DNA from: Fimbriiglobus sp.
GTDB lineage: Bacteria; Planctomycetota; Planctomycetia; Gemmatales; Gemmataceae
Direction of reading: 5' to 3'
NCBI GenBank assembly: GCA_025352585.1
Contig: JANXTD010000558.1
Location: forward strand, 1 to 6,730
Length of the DNA stretch: 6,730 nt
This document shows positions 1 to 5,192 of the stretch, piece after piece. The notes under the pieces are model-generated. The model was not told the DNA's origin. It made no database searches and was given only the letters and a program-made list of their open reading frames with translations. A program made the translations under genes and the position numbers. Within the stretch, counting starts at the first letter, position 1. The number at the start of each line of letters is the position of its first letter.

Positions 1-197
1 GAGGTCAGCTTGGGGATGTCCTTGAGCAGGGCCTCGACGGTCCCGGCGGGGAGCTTGGCGAACGCCTCGTCGGTCGGGGCGAACACGGTGAACGGGCCGG
101 CGCTCTTGAGCGTGTCCACGAGGCCGGCGGCCGTCACGGCGGCGACCAGGGTCTTGAACGAGCCTGCGCCCACGGCGGTGTCAACGATGTCTTTCAC
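1..197 (-). CDS. Fasciclin (FAS1) domain protein, N-terminal part, cut by the window edge
   Basis: On the minus strand a GTG at 195-197 opens a frame that stays open to the window edge (65 residues seen). The protein begins [14 protein letters not shown], continues through [19 protein letters not shown] and reaches [15 protein letters not shown], the hallmark first conserved segment (H1) of the FAS1 fold. FAS1 domains are adhesion or ligand-binding modules; one domain is about 130 residues, so roughly half is visible. GTG is chosen because a GAGG lies nine bases upstream and the FAS1 homology starts at once. No signal peptide is visible from this start, so the protein would be cytoplasmic unless a longer form exists; the frame is open for a few codons upstream without a better start. 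It is transcribed divergently from hisF. The family is clear; the role in this organism is unknown. Confidence 0.88.
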   Translation of the reverse strand, partial: MKDIVDTAVGAGSFKTLVAAVTAAGLVDTLKSAGPFTVFAPTDEAFAKLPAGTVEALLKDIPKLT

Positions 198-323
198 GGT
201 GCAGAACCTCAGTTGGGGAGTCGGGGAAACTCGGCGACCGCGCGGCCGCCGTGAGGTCCAGACCGCACCCCGCCCGGCCCCGATAACGCGGGAATTTCAC
301 GAAGAAACGACGTTACGAATTCC

Positions 324-357
324 GGCCGCGCGGTTTGACTTGACCCGCCGCGCGGCC
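324..357. repeat. Perfect 10-bp inverted repeat around the hisF -35 box (possible operator)
   Basis: GGCCGCGCGG at 324-333 and CCGCGCGGCC at 348-357 are exact reverse complements separated by 14 bases. The spacer carries the -35 candidate TTGACT, and the -10 candidate begins directly after the right arm. Each arm contains the self-complementary octamer CCGCGCGG (326-333 and 348-355), with centres 22 bp apart, about two helical turns. A third copy of the right arm, CCGCGCGGCC, lies at 238-247, nearer the fasciclin start. The repeat is read directly from the sequence. A regulatory role is inferred from position, and GC-rich decamers recur by chance more easily in such a genome. Confidence 0.45.
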
Positions 358-363
358 TTAACA
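335..363 (+). promoter_or_regulatory. Sigma70-like promoter candidate for hisF (and possibly pilT)
   Basis: TTGACT at 335-340 and TTAACA at 358-363 are separated by 17 bases, the ideal spacing, and lie about 46 bases upstream of the hisF ATG in an otherwise very GC-rich stretch. An overlapping second -35 option, TTGACC, is at 340-345. The leader after the promoter has no strong Shine-Dalgarno sequence. Because pilT starts only 51 bases after hisF with no obvious promoter between, this site could drive both genes and the small ORF behind them. Confidence 0.5.
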
Positions 364-409
364 TGCCCCCAATCTTTGCCCCCGAAGCCCCGAGTTTGGT
401 CCCCAAAAT

Positions 410-1174
410 ATGCTGATGAAACGCATCATCCCCTGCCTCGACGTGGACCGCGGCCGGGTCGTCAAGGGCACGAACTTCCTCGACCTGCGCGACGCCGGCG
501 ACCCGGTGGCGGTGGCGCGCAAGTACCAGGAGCAGGGGGCCGACGAACTCGTCTTCCTCGACATCGCCGCGACTCACGAGGGCCGCGCCATCATGCTCGA
601 CGTGGTGCGGCGCGTCGCCGAGGAGGTGTTCATGCCGTTCACCGTCGGCGGCGGCATCCGCACCCTCGACGACGCGACGCAACTGATCCAGGCCGGGGCC
701 GAGAAGGTCAGCCTGAACTCGGCCGCGGTGCGGAATCCGGGGCTGGTCGCCGAGGTGTCGCGCCGCTTCGGCAGTTGCGCCACGGTCGTCAACATCGACC
801 CCAAGCGCGTCAACGGCGAGTGGGTCGTCCACGTCAACGGCGGCCGCGTGCCGACGGAACTGCGCGCCCTCGAGTGGGCCGTCGAAGTCGAGCGGCTCGG
901 CGCGGGCGAGATCGTGCTGACCTCGATGGACGCCGACGGCACCAAGAACGGCTACGACCTCGAAATGCTCCGCGCGATCACCGCGGTCGTGAACATCCCC
1001 GTGGTCGCCAGCGGCGGGGCCGGCAACCCGGAGCACCTGCGGCAAGCCTTCGAGGCGGGGGCCGACGCCGCCCTGGCCGCGAGCATCTTCCACTACAACG
1101 AGTACACTATCCCGGACACCAAGGACTACCTCGCCGCCCGCGGCGTCGCCGTCCGCCGGCTGCCCAAGTCCTGA
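410..1174 (+). CDS. hisF: Imidazole glycerol phosphate synthase cyclase subunit HisF
   Basis: This 254-residue protein has the usual length of HisF, the cyclase subunit that uses ammonia from the HisH glutaminase to convert PRFAR to imidazole glycerol phosphate and AICAR in cytoplasmic histidine synthesis. It is a (beta/alpha)8 barrel. The N terminus [17 protein letters not shown] carries catalytic Asp11, and [11 protein letters not shown] carries Asp130, the same positions as in the well-studied Thermotoga enzyme. The phosphate-binding segments [10 protein letters not shown] (77-86), [14 protein letters not shown] (170-183) and VVASGGAG (198-205) and the C-terminal [13 protein letters not shown] (217-229) are intact. 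The ATG is fixed by family alignment, although the Shine-Dalgarno sequence is weak. No hisH or other his gene is adjacent, so the pathway is dispersed. The gene appears fully functional. Confidence 0.97.
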   Translation: MLMKRIIPCLDVDRGRVVKGTNFLDLRDAGDPVAVARKYQEQGADELVFLDIAATHEGRAIMLDVVRRVAEEVFMPFTVGGGIRTLDDATQLIQAGAEKVSLNSAAVRNPGLVAEVSRRFGSCATVVNIDPKRVNGEWVVHVNGGRVPTELRALEWAVEVERLGAGEIVLTSMDADGTKNGYDLEMLRAITAVVNIPVVASGGAGNPEHLRQAFEAGADAALAASIFHYNEYTIPDTKDYLAARGVAVRRLPKS

Positions 1175-1225
1175 GCCGACCGTCCCCCTTCGATCGCACC
1201 GAACCTCCGCCCGGAGCCTGTCACG

Positions 1226-2494
1226 ATGTCCGCACCCGCGAAGCCCTCGCCGACCGCCAAGCCCGCCGCGCCGCTGGTTCCGCCGCCGCCGGCGGTGGCC
1301 GTGCCGATGGCGTCCGCCGCCCCCGCCGCGAACGCCCCCGCCCAGCGCCCCGGCGACCCGACGCCGCCCGGCGGCCTGCGCCTCGCCGCCGCGGTCCCCG
1401 GCGAGTTCCCGGCCAACCAACTCTTCCGCACGGTGATGCTGCACGAAGGCTCCGACTTGCACCTCAAGGCCGGCTCGCCGGGGATGCTGCGACTCCGCAA
1501 CGTCATCCAGCACATGGCGACCAAGCCGCTGACGCAAGAAGACCTCGAGAAGCTGCTGTACCCGATCCTGTCGCCGTCGCAGCGGCAGACCCTCGACACG
1601 ACCGGCGGGGCCGACTTCGCGCACGTCGTCGGCTTCGACGAGTGCCGCTTCCGCGTCAACCTGTTTCGCCAGCGCGGCAAGCTGGCCCTGGTGGCCCGGC
1701 GCGTCAACACGTCGATCCCCAACTTCGAGAAGCTGGGCCTCCCCGCCGCCATTGAGAAGCTGTGCCACTACGACCAGGGCATGGTGATTTTGGCCGGCGT
1801 GACGGGGTCCGGCAAATCGACCACCATTGCGTCGATGCTGGAGTACATCAATCAGCGCGAAGCCTTGCACATCTTGACGATCGAAGACCCCATCGAGTTC
1901 GTCTTCGAGGACAAGCTGTCGATCATGAATCAGCGCGAAGTCTACCTCGACGTGGTCGATTGGCACACCGCCTTGAAGCACGCCGTGCGTCAAGACCCGG
2001 ACATCATTCTCGTGGGCGAGATGCGCGACCAGGACACGTTCGAGGCCGGCATCCACGCCGCGGAGACGGGCCACGTCGTCTTCGGGACGATCCACGCCTC
2101 GACCGCGGCGAGCACGATCAGCCGCATCCTCGACCTGTTCCCGCCGGCCCAGCACCACGCCGTCCGGCAGAGTTTGGCGTTCAACTTGAAGGCGATCGTG
2201 GCGCAAAAGTTGGTGCCGAGTATCAAGCCGGGCGTGTCGCGGGTGCCGACGAACGAGATCATGATGATGAACCCGACGATCCGCGACCTGATCTTGAAGA
2301 GCAAGGACGACCGCATCCTGGACGCCATGCGCATCGGCTTCCTCGAAGGCATGGTCGATTTTACCGAGAACCTGCGTCAGCTCGTGGAGCGCGGCGACGT
2401 GGACAAGGCGACGGCGTTGGAGTTCGCTCCGAACCCGGAGCAGTTGAAGATGGCGTTCAAGGGCATCAAGATGTCCACGCCGGGCATCCTGTAA
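1226..2494 (+). CDS. pilT: Type IV pilus twitching-motility (retraction) ATPase, PilT family
   Basis: This 422-residue secretion ATPase is of the PilT/PilU class, a hexameric cytoplasmic motor that depolymerises type IV pili. The family N-terminal domain is recognisable from GSDLHLKAG (75-83). The core has Walker A GVTGSGKST (191-199), the Asp box TIEDPIEF (218-225), Walker B with DIILVGEMRD (259-268) and the His box AETGHVVFGTIHAS (279-292). TIRDLILKSKDDRI (351-364) corresponds to the AIRNLIRE-type motif of retraction ATPases. The four-cysteine zinc motif and N1 domain of PilB/GspE assembly ATPases are absent, which favours PilT. The first 60 or so residues are a Pro/Ala-rich extension; typical PilT is about 345-370 residues. 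GGAG at 1213-1216 lies nine bases before the ATG and supports this start. It lies 51 bases behind hisF, and its stop overlaps the next ORF. PilU is the main alternative. Confidence 0.92.
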   Translation: MSAPAKPSPTAKPAAPLVPPPPAVAVPMASAAPAANAPAQRPGDPTPPGGLRLAAAVPGEFPANQLFRTVMLHEGSDLHLKAGSPGMLRLRNVIQHMATKPLTQEDLEKLLYPILSPSQRQTLDTTGGADFAHVVGFDECRFRVNLFRQRGKLALVARRVNTSIPNFEKLGLPAAIEKLCHYDQGMVILAGVTGSGKSTTIASMLEYINQREALHILTIEDPIEFVFEDKLSIMNQREVYLDVVDWHTALKHAVRQDPDIILVGEMRDQDTFEAGIHAAETGHVVFGTIHASTAASTISRILDLFPPAQHHAVRQSLAFNLKAIVAQKLVPSIKPGVSRVPTNEIMMMNPTIRDLILKSKDDRILDAMRIGFLEGMVDFTENLRQLVERGDVDKATALEFAPNPEQLKMAFKGIKMSTPGIL

Positions 2495-2655
2495 TGCCGG
2501 ACCCCGAAGACGATCCCGCGTTGCCGGAGCCACTGCCAGTGCCGCTGCCATCACCGAGGTTTACCAGCCTCGCGGAGATACTGGCCGCGATCACGCCGGA
2601 GAACATGCACCCCGAGTTCGACTTCGGCCCCCCGGTCGGTGCGGAGTTGCTGTGA
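2494..2655 (+). CDS. 53-residue protein resembling the toxin-binding tail of MazE antitoxin, without a DNA-binding domain
   Basis: The ATG shares one base with the pilT stop codon (TAATG), the usual arrangement for translational coupling. Residues 1-22 are acidic and proline-rich (MPDPEDDPALPEPLPVPLPS). Residues 23-53 read FTSLAEILAAITPENMH followed by PEFDFGPPVGAELL. As I recall it, the C terminus of E. coli MazE reads FTLAELVNDITPENLH followed by ENIDWGEP and ends EVW; the ITPEN-x-H core and the spaced D-aromatic-G-x-P are shared. In MazE this flexible tail wraps around and blocks MazF. The AbrB-type DNA-binding half is absent, because pilT occupies the upstream sequence. No MazF-like frame follows. 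It could be a solo antitoxin peptide acting on a distant toxin, a relic, or a pilT-linked protein reusing the motif. The similarity is seen; expression and function are unproven. Confidence 0.6.
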   Translation: MPDPEDDPALPEPLPVPLPSPRFTSLAEILAAITPENMHPEFDFGPPVGAELL

Positions 2656-2805
2656 GCGCCGTCCGGCGTTACAGCAGGCTTCGGGCGGGTGTGGCGGGCC
2701 TCCCTTAGGGAAGTCGTTGGCTCCGCGTCGTAACACCTTTACGATGGCCACCATAGCCTCGCGATTTCTACAGCCGGCGTGAACCACCTGACAGGCAGCC
2801 TAAAA
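2656..2805. other. Intergenic stretch between the MazE-tail ORF and the GYF gene
   Basis: No convincing gene is present in these 150 bases. A GTG overlapping the previous stop gives only 18 codons and does not resemble MazF. Composition shifts from very GC-rich to mixed here, marking the left edge of the low-GC island. A weak hairpin (CGCC-GTCC-GGCG, starting near 2657) follows the small ORF but has no U-tract, so I do not call it a terminator. Confidence 0.5.
2717..2745 (+). promoter_or_regulatory. Weak sigma70-like promoter candidate for the GYF gene
   Basis: TTGGCT at 2717-2722 and TACGAT at 2740-2745 are separated by 17 bases and lie about 60 bases upstream of the preferred ATG at 2806. 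Each box matches consensus at four of six positions. The gene behind it differs in composition from pilT and sits beyond a 150-base gap, so an independent promoter is plausible, but the match is weak. Confidence 0.25.
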
Positions 2806-3192
2806 ATGATTATGATCGCAATGTATGTCGTAGAGTGCGACGGCAAATCCGTAGGACCGCTCTCAGGATATGATGTCTGCAATCTGTACGATTCTGGTGA
2901 TATCGACAAGGATACTCGGGTCCACCGTCATGGGGATCCCGACGGGTTTTCGAGTGAGCTGAGCCGACACCTCGGTGAGACTACATTGTTTACGCTTTTC
3001 CCTGGCTTTCGCGCGGTGCTGGCAACGCCTCCAGTCGCGTTTATGGGCCAAATCTCAGAGAAAATCGCGGAGCAGGCTAACGTGCTAAATGCGATCAGAA
3101 GTGACTTGATGTATGTACGGGTACTTCTGAGCGTGATTTCGCTACTCTTGCTATCGGTAATCTTGTTCGGCTTCCGCATCAGCTTGAAATGA
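2806..3192 (+). CDS. Small GYF_2-like domain protein with a C-terminal membrane segment
   Basis: From ATG 2806 this is 128 residues; ATG 2812 and 2821 and GTG 2779 are in the same frame. AGG at 2793-2795 lies ten bases before ATG 2806. Residues 6-55 (MYVVECDGKSVGPLSGYDV, then LYDSGDIDKDTRVHRHGD) follow the GYF_2/DUF4339 pattern of an aromatic strand, an NGK-x-x-GP turn, a short helix, then SG-x-I and DT-x-V. These domains are thought to bind proline-rich peptides or mediate protein contacts and often sit next to membrane helices. A hydrophobic stretch at about 103-124 (YVRVLLSVISLLLLSVILFG) is a single membrane segment near the C terminus, so the domain probably faces the cytoplasm. GC content and third-position bias are visibly lower than in pilT or hisF, suggesting acquired DNA. 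The partner is unknown. Domain assignment is moderate; the membrane segment is clear. Confidence 0.7.
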   Translation: MIMIAMYVVECDGKSVGPLSGYDVCNLYDSGDIDKDTRVHRHGDPDGFSSELSRHLGETTLFTLFPGFRAVLATPPVAFMGQISEKIAEQANVLNAIRSDLMYVRVLLSVISLLLLSVILFGFRISLK

Positions 3193-3200
3193 AGTGACTT

Positions 3201-3428
3201 GTGTCGTTACTCGGCCGCATCACGATTAACCCGCTCCAGTGCGGCGGCCGCCCGTGCGTCCGCGGCATGCGAATCCGCGTGCGCGATGTCCATTGACCTC
3301 ATGGCCGCTGGTCTAACTGCAGAACAGATCGTCGAGGAACTCCTAACTTGGATCCGGACGACGTGGCCGCGTGCCTTCGCTTCACCAGCTTACGTGTCGC
3401 GCTGCCAGCAGTTGTGCCGTCGCAAGTC
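3201..3428 (+). pseudogene. DUF433 antitoxin-like gene relic with two compensating frameshifts
   Basis: GTG 3201 starts MSLLGRITINPLQCGGRPCV, then RGMRIRVRDV, a textbook DUF433 N terminus (usual form ITIDP..cGGkPcirGtRi.v..vl). In that frame a TGA follows at 3294-3296. One base on, the next frame reads IDLMAAGLTAEQIVEEL (3292-3342), the central DUF433 helix. At about 3343 one base is missing, and the original frame resumes with NLDPDDVAACLRFTS (3345-3389). A single insertion near 3291 and a single deletion near 3343 therefore explain the break, and the net frame is restored. No stop follows at the expected length of about 75 residues; the frame runs into the palindromic repeat at 3431. DUF433 proteins are small, antitoxin-like, and often sit with PIN-like DUF5615 toxins; none is present here. 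Eight bases separate it from the GYF stop. The right end of this entry is arbitrary. Confidence 0.75.
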
Positions 3429-3430
3429 TT

Positions 3431-3527
3431 GGCGAGCGGGGGACGACAGTCCCCCGAGTGGACTCCCACGCTGGGGAGCCTCCCGGAAGTGGAAGCGAAC
3501 TCGGGGGACTTTCGTCCCCCGCTCGCC
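3431..3527. repeat. Composite REP/BIME-like palindromic element
   Basis: A 28-base arm (3431-3458) is repeated in inverted orientation at 3500-3527 with one mismatch, around a 41-base spacer. Each arm is itself a hairpin with a perfect eight-pair stem, CGGGGGAC / GTCCCCCG: left 3437-3444 and 3449-3456 with loop GACA, right 3502-3509 and 3514-3521 with loop TTTC. The spacer holds a third hairpin, CTCCC (3463-3467) with GGGAG (3474-3478). The whole could form three small hairpins or one long cruciform. It lies between the DUF433 relic and the convergent end of the PDZ/HEAT gene, where it could stop transcription or protect RNA ends, although there is no U-tract. The layout resembles mobile extragenic palindromic repeats; the copy number elsewhere is unknown. 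Confidence 0.8.
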
Positions 3528-3539
3528 GCGGTCGGTTCG

Positions 3540-3555
3540 CGCGGGATCGCCCGCG
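3540..3555. repeat. Short GC-rich hairpin downstream of the PDZ/HEAT gene
   Basis: CGCGGG (3540-3545) and CCCGCG (3550-3555) form a perfect six-pair stem with loop ATCG, about 38 bases beyond the minus-strand stop codon at 3594. There is no run of T on either strand, so it is not a classical intrinsic terminator, but together with the larger palindromic element it could mark the 3' end of the minus-strand transcript. Confidence 0.3.
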
Positions 3556-3593
3556 GCGGAGCCAAATGGCCGGAGACGACAGGACGCCTTGCG

Positions 3594-5144
3594 TCACTTC
3601 GCCGGCGGGATGGTGCGCAACTCGGGCTGCGTCGCCGCCGCCTCGAGCAGCTTGATCGCCTCCTCCACGGCGTCGATCTTCTGCTTACGCTCCTTGGCGG
3701 GGAACTCCTTCTCCACCTGGAACTGCACCACCAGCTTCTTCAACTCGGGGATCGCCACCTTCGCGGCGGTGCCGTAGCGCAGCAGTTCCGTCATGATCTG
3801 GCCGGTGCGGCGCTCGCTGCCGTGCGGACTCTGCGTCCGCGCCAGCGCCAGCGCGGCGGGGATCGCCTCCCGGTAGTGGAAGCGGGCCAGCGTCCGCACG
3901 CCGGCCAGGCGGATGTCGTTGACGAACATCGTGTCGGCCGGGGCCGGGCTGTGAATCGCCTCGAGGATGTCCGGGGCCAGCGCGGCCACGTCGGCGAGCG
4001 CGAGTTGGTTCGTCAGCGTGTCGCTCAGTGTCGAGCGGGCCATGCCGTCGGCGTTGCGGGAGACGACGCGGATCGCCGGGTAGAGCAGCTCCGGGTCGAC
4101 CCCCTTGATCGACGACCGCAACAGCCCCTTGAACAGCGCCGCGGCCAACTCGCCGTGGGTGAGCTGGATGGGGTCGGCCCAGACCACCGGCGTGAGCGGC
4201 TCGGCGGTGGCGACGACCGCCTTGAGCATCCCCGGCACCGCCGGCTTCGCGGCGTCGCCCAGGTTCCGCAGCGCGTTCGCCGCCTTGACCCGCAGCCAGC
4301 GGTCCTCGTGCGTCAGCAACCGGACCAGCACCGGCAGCGCCTCGGGCGACCCCAGGTAGCCCAGCGCCTCCGCCGCGCCCTGGCGCTGGCGGGCGCTCGG
4401 CCCCTCGGCGAGCGCGACCAGCGCGGGGACCATCGCCTTCGCCTCCGGACGCCGCGCCAACTCGTCGGCGGCCCAGCCGCGGGCGATCGGCGACCAGTCG
4501 TCGAACGCCTTCACGAGTTCGGCGGGCGACTTCGCCTTGCGGTCCAGGTCGAAGCGGCCGGAGGCGACCGCCTCGGCCACGTCGGCCTTGCTGAGCCGGT
4601 TCGCGGCGGGGGCGTCGCGGCCGGTGATCAGGAGCTTCTTGAGCGGCAGCGAGTACGCCAGCACGTAGCAGGCGGTCGGGCTGAGGCCGTAGTAGCCGCT
4701 CTTGCCGTAGTAGGTGTCGTCGTCGGTCTTGCCCGCGCCGTACTGCTCGGAGCCGTCGTAGGTGAACGAGCCGTCGCTGCGGCGGACGAGGTCGAAGTGC
4801 CACGAGGCCTGCTTGAAGAACGCCGACGCCGCGTCCGGGCCGCCGGCGTTGGCCCCGAGCGCGCCCCACAGGTAGCTAAAACCCTGGCCGGTGTGGCCGT
4901 ACTCGCGGTTGCGGTACGACGCGGTCACCATCTTGGCGAAGTACCGCGACTCGGCGGCGCGGCCGCCCTGCGCGGCGTACAGCACCGCCGTCATCGCGTT
5001 CTTGCCGTTGTTGTCGTGGCTGGCCCACGGCATGTGCTCGCCGTAGGGGATCGACCCCTTATCGACGTAGTAGCCGAAGAACTTCGCGCCGCGGTCGATG
5101 GCGGGGTCGATCTCGGGGTGCGTGACGCCGCACTTCTTGCCCAT
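3594..5144 (-). CDS. C-terminal open part: rest of the DUF6288-like domain and HEAT repeats (516 aa from the first ATG)
   Basis: The first ATG after the stop gives MGKKCGVTHPEIDPAIDRGA, but no Shine-Dalgarno sequence precedes it and no signal peptide exists, so independent translation is doubtful. Residues 20-165 carry the Gly-, Tyr- and Trp-rich segments FFGYYVDKGSIPYGEHMPWA and SHDNNGKNAMTAVLYA, plus HTGQGFSYLWGALGA and YYGKSGYYGLSPTACYVLAY, which I associate with DUF6288. Residues 205-480 are helical repeats; ARQRQGAAEALGYLGSPEAL followed by PVLVRLLTHE and DRWLRVKAANALRNLGDAAK show the HEAT/PBS-lyase-type pattern. The last 40 residues (KERKQKIDAVEEAIKLLEAA) form a charged helix ending in IPPAK. 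HEAT arrays usually serve protein binding. The frame is intact to its TGA at 3594-3596. Confidence 0.6.
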   Translation of the reverse strand: MGKKCGVTHPEIDPAIDRGAKFFGYYVDKGSIPYGEHMPWASHDNNGKNAMTAVLYAAQGGRAAESRYFAKMVTASYRNREYGHTGQGFSYLWGALGANAGGPDAASAFFKQASWHFDLVRRSDGSFTYDGSEQYGAGKTDDDTYYGKSGYYGLSPTACYVLAYSLPLKKLLITGRDAPAANRLSKADVAEAVASGRFDLDRKAKSPAELVKAFDDWSPIARGWAADELARRPEAKAMVPALVALAEGPSARQRQGAAEALGYLGSPEALPVLVRLLTHEDRWLRVKAANALRNLGDAAKPAVPGMLKAVVATAEPLTPVVWADPIQLTHGELAAALFKGLLRSSIKGVDPELLYPAIRVVSRNADGMARSTLSDTLTNQLALADVAALAPDILEAIHSPAPADTMFVNDIRLAGVRTLARFHYREAIPAALALARTQSPHGSERRTGQIMTELLRYGTAAKVAIPELKKLVVQFQVEKEFPAKERKQKIDAVEEAIKLLEAAATQPELRTIPPAK

Positions 5145-5189
5145 GACAATCGCCAGGTTACCGATCAGGCCGGCGGCGTTGACGGGGCC

Positions 5190-5192
5190 TTA
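5190..5192 (-). other. In-frame TAA interrupting the PDZ/DUF6288/HEAT gene
   Basis: The plus strand reads TTA here, giving TAA on the coding strand between TCC (Ser) and GGC (Gly). Exactly 45 bases (15 sense codons) separate it from the ATG of the downstream part, so the phase is unchanged. A single A-to-C change in the third position would restore Tyr (TAC). I see no structured element just downstream that would suggest programmed read-through. Confidence 0.85.

Noticed and set aside
282..323. Interleaved short inverted repeats TAACG/CGTTA and GGAATT/AATTCC upstream of hisF
   Set aside because: The arms cross each other and are only 5-6 bases long, so neither a hairpin nor a clear operator is supported.
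10..1755. 581-codon plus-strand frame across the fasciclin gene, the divergent promoter region, hisF and pilT
   Set aside because: It is out of frame with hisF and pilT, crosses an intergenic promoter region, and gives Arg/Pro-rich sequence.
209..2554. 781-codon minus-strand open frame opposite hisF and pilT
   Set aside because: It lies entirely opposite two well-identified genes, its translation is Arg/Gly/Asp/His-rich low-complexity sequence with no recognisable domain, and GC-rich third positions explain the lack of stops.
1762..2655. 297-codon plus-strand frame taken as one long gene
   Set aside because: Only its last 53 codons, after the pilT stop, look like protein. The upstream part is a shifted reading of pilT.
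2655..2670. Hairpin after the MazE-tail ORF as an intrinsic terminator
   Set aside because: The stem is only four to five pairs and no U-tract follows.
2652..2708. Possible MazF toxin start (GTG overlapping the small ORF stop)
   Set aside because: It is only 18 codons long and lacks the RG-x-V-W/RRPA-like segments of MazF.
2551..2787. 78-codon minus-strand frame opposite the MazE-tail ORF
   Set aside because: It has no recognisable motif and overlaps a plus-strand ORF with clear MazE-like features.
3430..3530. The GGGGGAC repeats as a CRISPR array
   Set aside because: There are only two copies, in inverted rather than direct orientation, with one spacer and no cas genes.
3199..3777. 192-codon plus-strand frame including MSIDLMAAGLTAEQ
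   Set aside because: Only the piece at 3292-3342 is protein-like and belongs to the DUF433 relic. The remainder is the shifted frame, the repeat and antisense of the HEAT gene.
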